DNA from: Oligoflexia bacterium
GTDB taxonomy: Bacteria; Bdellovibrionota; Bacteriovoracia; Bacteriovoracales; Bacteriovoracaceae
Assembly: GCA_015231955.1 (NCBI GenBank)
Contig: JADGAN010000034.1
Span: 1-58,808, forward strand
Reading direction: 5' to 3'
Length of the DNA stretch: 58,808 bases
How positions within the stretch are numbered: position 1 is the first letter of the stretch; each line of letters opens with the position of its first letter. Shown in pieces: positions 53,112 through 58,808 of this stretch. The notes beneath the pieces are model-generated. The model was not told where the DNA came from, did not search any database, and saw only the letters and a list, made by a program, of their open reading frames with translations. Both the position numbers and the translations under genes were made by a program.

Positions 53112-54347
53112 ATGATCAAAGAACTTTTCTCACTCGCCTTTTACCAAAAAAAAAATGTCCGCAATACTTGCTTCATGGCCATGGCGGCCTTTTTCACGCT
53201 CTTTGGCTACGAGTGTGTTCGCAGCACCTCCACCGTGCTCTTTAAAAATAGTTTTGGAAATCAAAACCTTCCTCTAGTTCTCGCTCTCACTCCCTTTGTT
53301 TTACTGCCCATGCTCTACCTCTACAGCTTCTCCCTAAAAAAATTTGGCCCACAAAAGACACTCATCTACTCCACCACCCTCTCCTCCATTATCTTCATCC
53401 TTCTCTACCAATTGGCCACCCTCGAATTAAAATGGCCGATTGTTCTCCTCTATCTTTTACGTGAAGGCTACATCGTTCTCCTCATCGAACAGTATTGGTC
53501 CTTCATCAACAGCAGCATTGAAAGCCAAGAAGCAAAAAAATTAAATGGTATTGTCACTGCACTCTCCGGTATCGGAGGTGTGCTAGGTGGCATCTTCGTA
53601 CACGCTTACGCAAAAAAATGGGGAGCAGTTCCTCTTATCCTAGTCATGTCAGGAACCACTCTTTGCTCCCTCATTCCTGCACTGGTTGCGTACAAAAACT
53701 CTGACGTCGATGTCTTAAAGAAAAAAGAGCTTCCCCCTCAAAAAGATGGACTCGGACTGAGTTTCATTCTCTCAGAGCGCACACTTCTCCTCATCATGCT
53801 GCTCATGATCTTTTGCCAATTTTACTCTGTGGTGGTCTTCTTGAACTTTGAAACCGCCCTACAGGCCGCCTATCCTCAAACCAACGAACAAACCTCCTTT
53901 GCAGGTCTCTTCTACGCCTATGTCAATGCCGGCGCCTTTGTTTGCCAACTGCTCATCGCCCCCTACCTCCTCCATCGCCTACGTCCAGCACTAATCCACT
54001 TAACTCTACCTCTACTCCACCTCTTAACCTTTCTTTTCATCTTCATCCACCCCTCTATTGAAAGTGCGGCCCTGGCTTTTTTCCTCTTTAAAACCACAGA
54101 ATACTCCCTCTTTCGTGCGGCCAAAGAGATCCTCTATATTCCCTTCCCTGACGACGTCCGCTTCCGAACCAAGGAGTTCATCGATGTATTCTGCCATCGC
54201 ACCAGCAAAAGTGGCATCTCCTTCCTCATCTCTCTTTGTTCTAAAGCAGGCATCCTCGTCGGTCAAAGCTTCTACTTGGCCCTCATCCCTTTTGCCCTTC
54301 TTGGCTGGCTTATCAGCTCTCTTTTTCTTTGCAAAAAGAGCAATTGA
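53112..54347 (+). CDS. Npt1/Npt2 (ATP:ADP antiporter, NTT)-family transporter homologue
   Basis: 411 residues, about eleven to twelve membrane helices. Segments typical of the NTT group are LLREGYIVLLIEQYWSFINS and FRAAKEILYIPFPDDVRFRTKEFIDVF. NTT proteins exchange or import nucleotides in obligate intracellular bacteria and plastids, and relatives occur in free-living and predatory bacteria. The protein is shorter than rickettsial Tlc (about 500), so it may transport something else. It follows dctM by 29 bp, perhaps in the same operon. Confidence 0.8.
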   Translation: MIKELFSLAFYQKKNVRNTCFMAMAAFFTLFGYECVRSTSTVLFKNSFGNQNLPLVLALTPFVLLPMLYLYSFSLKKFGPQKTLIYSTTLSSIIFILLYQLATLELKWPIVLLYLLREGYIVLLIEQYWSFINSSIESQEAKKLNGIVTALSGIGGVLGGIFVHAYAKKWGAVPLILVMSGTTLCSLIPALVAYKNSDVDVLKKKELPPQKDGLGLSFILSERTLLLIMLLMIFCQFYSVVVFLNFETALQAAYPQTNEQTSFAGLFYAYVNAGAFVCQLLIAPYLLHRLRPALIHLTLPLLHLLTFLFIFIHPSIESAALAFFLFKTTEYSLFRAAKEILYIPFPDDVRFRTKEFIDVFCHRTSKSGISFLISLCSKAGILVGQSFYLALIPFALLGWLISSLFLCKKSN

Positions 54348-54388
54348 TCTTTCTTTTCCCTAAACATACAATGATTAATGGAGGCACT

Positions 54389-54766
54389 ATGAGCAAGCAA
54401 TTTAAATTCTTAGTTGTTGACGATGAAGAAGATATCACAACAATTTTGTCAGAATTCATCATTGATAACTTCCCATGTATCGTTGAAGTCGCAAGCGATG
54501 GCAAAAAAGCACTACTCCAATGTAGCAATAACAGCTATGACGTAATCATGTCCGACTACCGCATGCCAGAAATGAGTGGAACTGAATTCATCAACAATCT
54601 TCGCGCCTCAGAAGGAAAAAACCAACTAACTCCAGTCGTCATTCTTTCTAGCTTTGTTGAAGAAGCGATGAAACAACAGCACAACAGCACCCACGTCCAC
54701 TACATAGATAAAACTCGCTACCCTCAAGACCTAGTCCCCAAATTAAAACAAATCCTTGGCCAATAG
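54389..54766 (+). CDS. Single-domain response regulator
   Basis: 125 residues from the ATG at 54389, five bases after GGAGG. Receiver domain with VVDDEED, phospho-acceptor Asp in VIMSDYRMPEMSG and Ser in VVILSSF. The conserved Lys is in YIDKTRY rather than the usual KP pair. No output domain and no adjacent kinase. It follows the nucleotide-transporter homologue by 41 bp. Confidence 0.9.
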   Translation: MSKQFKFLVVDDEEDITTILSEFIIDNFPCIVEVASDGKKALLQCSNNSYDVIMSDYRMPEMSGTEFINNLRASEGKNQLTPVVILSSFVEEAMKQQHNSTHVHYIDKTRYPQDLVPKLKQILGQ

Positions 54767-54814
54767 ATTGATCTTTTCCTTTGAATGTTTTATAGTAAAA
54801 AAATCTTCTATCGA

Positions 54815-54889
54815 GCGGGTTTAACTCAATGGTAGAGTGCTTGCTTCCCAGGCAGGAAGTTGCAAGTTCGAGTCTTGTAACCCGCTCCA
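54815..54889 (+). tRNA. tRNA-Gly (anticodon CCC)
   Basis: A 75-nt cloverleaf with encoded CCA. Acceptor GCGGGTT/AACCCGC is perfect, the D arm is ACTC/GAGT, and the anticodon stem CTTGC/GCAGG surrounds CCC at 54847-54849. The T arm GCAAG/CTTGT has one G-U pair. The AT-rich fic gene begins shortly after, a common position for integrated DNA. Confidence 0.95.
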
Positions 54890-54990
54890 TTTCTCTATCA
54901 GTTAACATTCTATATCCGATGTTGCCCTTATGGTATGGCAGCTCTTGTCTGTGATCAAAACAATCAGGTAATTGAGGAGTTTTTTAATAC

Positions 54991-55055
54991 GGATGTTTTA
55001 CGGTTGTTTTTTGGATGTCCGCCACGATATTATATGGATGTTTTATGGTTGTTTT
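54991..55055 (+). repeat. Direct repeat upstream of fic
   Basis: GGATGTTTTACGGTTGTTTT (54991-55010) recurs with one change at 55036-55055, just before the likely fic start at 55070. It may be a regulatory site, since Fic loci are often autoregulated, or a local duplication. Confidence 0.65.
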
Positions 55056-55069
55056 ACGGATGGAGTTTT

Positions 55070-56128
55070 ATGCGCGATATAGACAAGTACAGTCTTAATA
55101 ATAAATTAACAAAAATTCTTATGGAAATTGAACGATTTCATGGAAAATTTCAGGCAAGTAAACTTTTTACTCCTCATTTCGTAACAGAATTAAAAAAGAC
55201 AACAATTATTACCTCTTCAGGTGCTTCAACTAGAATAGAGGGTGCAATTCTAACTGATGATGAAATTAAAAAATTTGTAAGCAATGGATGCAAGATAAGC
55301 AAGATGTCTTCTAGATCAGAGAGGGAAGTTGCTGGATATGTCAAAGCATTAAATTATATCTATAAACATTATAATGAAATAGAAGTAACAGAAAAGAACC
55401 TAAGGGAACTTCATCAAATTCTAACATCAGAGCTAACCTCAGATCAGCTTCCTAAAAAGCAAAGAGGAGCATATAAAGACATTACCAATCATGTAATAGA
55501 AAAAAATTTAGATACTGGTAAAGAAACAATTTGGTTTAAGACAACTCCTCCTGGGCCAATGACTGAAACAGCGATGAGAGATCTTGTGGATAATTTTAAT
55601 AAATTTAAGCAATCAGAGGAAATTCATCCAATTATATTGATAGCAATATTTATCGTACATTTTTTAGGCATCCACCCATTTAGAGATGGAAATGGTCGTC
55701 TTAGTCGCTTAATTTCTGTGTGGCTTATGCTCAAATTTGGGTATCTATGGATTCAATTTACCTCCCACGAGAAAGTTATTGAAGATAATAAAGAAAATTA
55801 TTACCTCTCACTTAGAGAGACACAAAATACTTTCCAAGCAAAAAAAGTTAATTATGATCGCTGGCTATATTTTTTTATTACAGTTATTTTAAAACAAACT
55901 CAAATAATTCAATCAATATTACAAAAACAAAGTCCTGTGTCAGCAATGAATAAGAATGAACAATTAGTATACGAAATAATTAAATCAAATCACAAATGCA
56001 ACATTGGTTTTATTTTAGATCAAGTAGAGATGACTCGTGCTGGACTTAAAACATTACTCAAACGCTTGATCGAGCAAAGGATCATAAAAGTTGAAGGAGT
56101 GGGAAAGGGTTCAAAGTACTATATCTAA
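55070..56128 (+). CDS. Fic-family protein (AMPylase-like)
   Basis: 352 residues from the ATG at 55070, which has GGAG upstream; longer in-frame starts would cover the direct repeat. The active loop HPFRDGNGRL (His202) is the intact FIC motif HPFxxGNGR, so it should transfer AMP or another nucleotide moiety to a target protein. S53-TRI-E57-G is the (S/T)xxxE(G/N) inhibitory motif, placed N-terminal to the Fic fold as in class II proteins. A C-terminal winged helix follows. Much more AT-rich than its neighbours and next to tRNA-Gly, so probably acquired horizontally. Confidence 0.9.
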   Translation: MRDIDKYSLNNKLTKILMEIERFHGKFQASKLFTPHFVTELKKTTIITSSGASTRIEGAILTDDEIKKFVSNGCKISKMSSRSEREVAGYVKALNYIYKHYNEIEVTEKNLRELHQILTSELTSDQLPKKQRGAYKDITNHVIEKNLDTGKETIWFKTTPPGPMTETAMRDLVDNFNKFKQSEEIHPIILIAIFIVHFLGIHPFRDGNGRLSRLISVWLMLKFGYLWIQFTSHEKVIEDNKENYYLSLRETQNTFQAKKVNYDRWLYFFITVILKQTQIIQSILQKQSPVSAMNKNEQLVYEIIKSNHKCNIGFILDQVEMTRAGLKTLLKRLIEQRIIKVEGVGKGSKYYI

Positions 56129-56158
56129 AAAGTCATATGCATAAATCACCGATTTTTG

Positions 56159-56307
56159 CTATGGCCATGTCGATACCAGCGTCAACGATCCTATGAGGAT
56201 AGCTTTCTTGACCTTCTTGGCTTCCTGGTCATAGTTCTCTAATATCTTCTCTGGGGAATAGTCTTTAGGGTAACGAAACCGCTCGCCCTTCAGGCAGGAC
56301 CTACTTT
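56159..56307 (-). other. Intergenic stretch with a possible gene remnant
   Basis: Read on the minus strand there is an open stretch of about 49 codons that includes RFRYPKDYSPEKILENYDQ and ends at a stop at 56159-56161. It has no start codon of its own and no family I recognise. It could be the tail of a broken gene brought in with the fic region, or chance. Confidence 0.25.
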
Positions 56308-57474
56308 TTATTTTGATCTTAGGAGGAGGAAGCCAAAGAGGCCAGAGAAGAGGGAGCCGAGGATGATTCCCAAGCGATCGTAGATGAAGTGGTTCGAGTC
56401 TGTATGCTCAAAAGCAAGAGTGCTGATAAAAAGACTCATGGTAAGACCAATACCACAGAGGATGGAGATGCCAACCACTTGTCTTACAGATACCTCCAAA
56501 GGAAGCTTGGCAAACTTTAATTTTATGGCAATCCATGCAAAGAGTAGAATACCAACGGGTTTACCAACAAAAAGGCCAAGGAATACACCAAGAGTGATGG
56601 GATGGATAAAAGCATCAAGGGAAAATCCTGAGAGTGAGATGCCGGTATTGGCAAAGGCAAAGAGAGGTAGAATGCCATAGGCAACGGCCGGATGTAAATC
56701 GTGTTCCAACTTTTCTAGTGGGGATTCACTAATATCATCCTTAATACTCGACTTCAAAGGAATGAAAAATGCAAGCACCACTCCTGACAGGGTTGCATGT
56801 ACGCCCGACTTAAGAAACGCGGCCCATAAGACGAGACCAACAAGAAGGTAGGGAGCAACAGAGGTCACACGCCTCCAATTGAATAAGGACAACACCATGA
56901 TTGCGGCCCCAGCAATGCTCAAGGAGGATAATGAAAGCTTCGAAGTGTAAAAGAGTGCAATGATCAAGATAGCACCTAGATCATCAAAGATGGCAATAGC
57001 GAGAAGAAAAATCCTAAGTGAGTTTGAAACTCGATTTCCAAGAAGTGCAAGCACTCCTAGCACCAAGGCAATATCGGTTGCCATGGGGATGGCCCATCCA
57101 GTGAGGGCATAGGCATCATTTCTATTCACAAGATAGTAGATCACAGAGGGAACGATCATGCCACCAATGGCGCAAATCAAAGGTAACATTGCTATCTTTT
57201 TATCTTTTAATTCGCCAATCATAAATTCGCGCTTTAATTCAAGTCCAACTAGAAAGAAAAAAATACTCATGAATCCATCATTAATCCATAGAAGCAGCGG
57301 CTTTTCGATATTGAAGTTACCGATCTTGATAGCAATCATGGTATTAAAAAAACTCTGATACCACTCATAGGCACTTGTATTGACAATCACTGTGGACATC
57401 AAGGTTGCCACTATCAGCAAGATCCCAGAGGAGGACTCTAATTGCAAGAATTGCTTAAAAATCTTTGAGAGCAT
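56308..57474 (-). CDS. nhaA: Na+/H+ antiporter NhaA
   Basis: 388 residues, about twelve helices. Family motifs GWAIPMATDIALVLGVLALLG and FDDLGAILIIALFY contain the ion-binding and pH-response aspartates of E. coli NhaA. The ATG at 57474 has GGAG six bases upstream and is preferred over 57486. It exports Na+ in exchange for protons in the cytoplasmic membrane. Monocistronic, 53 bp after the outer-membrane protein gene. Confidence 0.95.
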   Translation of the reverse strand: MLSKIFKQFLQLESSSGILLIVATLMSTVIVNTSAYEWYQSFFNTMIAIKIGNFNIEKPLLLWINDGFMSIFFFLVGLELKREFMIGELKDKKIAMLPLICAIGGMIVPSVIYYLVNRNDAYALTGWAIPMATDIALVLGVLALLGNRVSNSLRIFLLAIAIFDDLGAILIIALFYTSKLSLSSLSIAGAAIMVLSLFNWRRVTSVAPYLLVGLVLWAAFLKSGVHATLSGVVLAFFIPLKSSIKDDISESPLEKLEHDLHPAVAYGILPLFAFANTGISLSGFSLDAFIHPITLGVFLGLFVGKPVGILLFAWIAIKLKFAKLPLEVSVRQVVGISILCGIGLTMSLFISTLAFEHTDSNHFIYDRLGIILGSLFSGLFGFLLLRSK

Positions 57475-57527
57475 TACAAACTCCATTCAATAGAAAACGT
57501 ACCAGTTTCCTTTATATGTAGATATCA

Positions 57528-58157
57528 TTAGAATGCAACCCCTAAATAAAAATTAAGCGCACTTAAGTAATATTGACGAGAATCGATGCTTCCTTGATGC
57601 TCACAATTGGATAAGCACACGCTTCTTTGGGCAATGCCTATCCAATCACAACCAATCGTAAAATGCCTAAACTGCCACTGATTTCCAATTTTAGCATCCA
57701 CAACCAAATAATCGTTTTCAGCATCTTGATAATTGACTTCCATTAATGGCCCAAATGTATACTGCTTATATTGTTTTTTTTGATAGAGAACTGCTGCTTT
57801 AAGATAAAAACTATTGCCTACAAAAAATTTCAATGTAGGGCCTACGCCAAACATTTTTCTAGCAGATATTTCACTCTCTCTATTCGCAGACAACGATTCC
57901 ACGCGAATGCCAAGATGAGTGTTAGCATCTAAAGAGTGGCCATAATCAAAACTGCCCCCGTCCTGAGCATCGGCAGTAACTATTCCAGCGGTGAACATAT
58001 GCCTATTAAAATATCGGTTGTATTCACTAGGCCTCTCTTGTGCTAACTTTTGAAGTTTTAACTCTTCCTGTGACAACTGTTCCGCTGCCGCAGTCAAAGG
58101 GTAACTTAAGATCAAAGACAATGTTAACATGCAGTAAGCGCTAATTAACTTAAACAT
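57528..58157 (-). CDS. Outer-membrane beta-barrel-like protein
   Basis: 209 residues. Sec signal peptide ending TAAAEQ (about residue 25), a charged helical segment, then alternating aromatic and polar strands (FYLKAAVLYQKKQYKQYTFG) and a terminal Phe in NFYLGVAF, the C-terminal signature recognised by the BAM complex. Probably an eight- to ten-stranded barrel. A Cys pair (VCLSNC) lies near the end. No specific family recognised. Confidence 0.75.
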   Translation of the reverse strand: MFKLISAYCMLTLSLILSYPLTAAAEQLSQEELKLQKLAQERPSEYNRYFNRHMFTAGIVTADAQDGGSFDYGHSLDANTHLGIRVESLSANRESEISARKMFGVGPTLKFFVGNSFYLKAAVLYQKKQYKQYTFGPLMEVNYQDAENDYLVVDAKIGNQWQFRHFTIGCDWIGIAQRSVCLSNCEHQGSIDSRQYYLSALNFYLGVAF

Positions 58158-58266
58158 AAATCCATCCTTTGCATATTTTGTGAAAATTGCATGGCGAATT
58201 TAACTTATAAATTTTTAGAGTGCAAGTTTTGTTAATGAAACTAGCTTCTACCAGAAAATATTTCAG

Positions 58267-58686
58267 GTGCAAGTGGGAACTTTTGATTGGAGGAAATTTT
58301 TCGCGCTTAATGGGCAAGGGAGGGGTAGTGTAAAACTTAAGAGCAAGCATGTTGGCGAATTAGGTTTTGACAAAAAAAAATCTACTCTTTATCAAACACT
58401 TGTGGCCGGTGAGCAAGAATATGAAATCAGCATAGATGATCAGCTTGTTCATCAGGTTGAAATAGAAAACCATCTCCATACTTCTCATCGCTTCTACAAT
58501 TCAAAAAAACTTCTTAGGAAATATAGGGACACCATGAGCGCTGAATATACCTATACCTACGACCTCCTTGGAAGATTGCGTATGATCGTTTTTCCTAGCG
58601 GAGAAAAACACCTCATTTCCTATAATAGTTATGGTAAAATTTCGACCATAAAAAGAGACAACATCGCGACCATTGATTATGAGTAA
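58267..58686 (+). CDS. Short YD/RHS-repeat protein or truncated rhs fragment
   Basis: 139 residues from a GTG without a clear ribosome site. Residues about 93-139 are two YD/RHS units: EYTYTYDLLGRLRMIVFPSG and HLISYNSYGKISTIKRD. RHS and teneurin-like proteins normally have dozens of such units in a chain of over 1000 residues, so this is either the 3' remnant of a larger rhs gene or a mini-cassette. No signal peptide is visible. Sequence after it (to 58808) holds repeated TAGCAG words and no gene. Confidence 0.5.
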   Translation: MQVGTFDWRKFFALNGQGRGSVKLKSKHVGELGFDKKKSTLYQTLVAGEQEYEISIDDQLVHQVEIENHLHTSHRFYNSKKLLRKYRDTMSAEYTYTYDLLGRLRMIVFPSGEKHLISYNSYGKISTIKRDNIATIDYE

Positions 58687-58808
58687 GTTTAAACTGGATT
58701 CCAGTAAAACAGTTTTACAAATCCAGCAAGCAGGTAGCAGGGGGGCTGGTAGCAGTATTTGTTAGCAGTTCCAGTGTGAAGCTAGCGGGGACAGTATACG
58801 GTTTCAAA

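Noticed and set aside
54866-56307. Duplicated tRNA-Gly 3' end marking an attachment site after fic
   Set aside because: No second copy of the tRNA 3' sequence was seen downstream, and there is no integrase gene.
1-58808. CRISPR array, rRNA operon, prophage structural genes
   Set aside because: No regularly spaced repeats, rRNA signatures or capsid, tail or integrase genes were seen. The topoisomerase pair alone does not make a prophage.

Overview
The window (58,808 bp, moderately AT-rich) is bacterial chromosome from a Gram-negative organism: several lipobox lipoproteins, Sec-exported proteins, an outer-membrane barrel-like protein, NhaA and a TRAP transporter. A nucleotide-transporter (Npt1/Npt2-type) homologue, many single-domain response regulators, and secreted proteases and lipase would fit a Bdellovibrionota or deltaproteobacterial lineage. 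That placement is inference only; no 16S rRNA or other decisive marker is present. The [FeFe] hydrogenase and the Rex regulator indicate anaerobic or fermentative capacity.

Layout. 1-10.7 kb: a response regulator and a large subtilisin-like lipoprotein (- strand), the riboflavin operon ribE-ribBA-ribH, a carotenoid-desaturase-type flavoprotein, a TlpA-like thioredoxin, tRNA-Met and a leucine-rich-repeat lipoprotein. Two inverted copies of a 106-bp palindromic MITE-like element bracket this block. Two intergenic regions look like structured RNAs (6659-6781 and 8339-8504). 10.7-13.5 kb: a chemoreceptor and a lipase. 13.5-20.4 kb: six co-directional minus-strand genes (FAD-linked oxidase, PduX-like L-threonine kinase, ThrE-like exporter, GT-C-like membrane protein, two methyltransferases) that look like one operon. 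20.5-24.7 kb: a methyltransferase and a very large secreted protein of unknown function.

24.9-41.9 kb is the core of the window. The redox repressor rex is divergent from a seven-gene operon: response regulator, NuoE-like, NuoF-like and HydA subunits of a trimeric [FeFe] hydrogenase, a histidine kinase that carries its own H-cluster-like domain, another response regulator and a REC-histidine kinase. A near-perfect Rex operator lies in the divergent promoter region. The maturation operon hydG-aspA-hydF lies on the opposite strand, converging on it. Between the two halves sits a 3.6-kb accessory island: two AAA ATPases with operator-like repeat arrays, an MNT-type nucleotidyltransferase and the 3' remnant of a fur-family gene. 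hydE is not in the window.

42-58.8 kb: a metalloprotease lipoprotein, an orphan C5 DNA methyltransferase, a compact T4/eukaryote-like type IIA topoisomerase pair, small exported proteins, a GNAT acetyltransferase, argS, TRAP permeases without a binding protein, a nucleotide-transporter homologue, a response regulator, tRNA-Gly with an AT-rich Fic gene next to it, nhaA, an outer-membrane protein and an orphan YD/RHS fragment at the edge.
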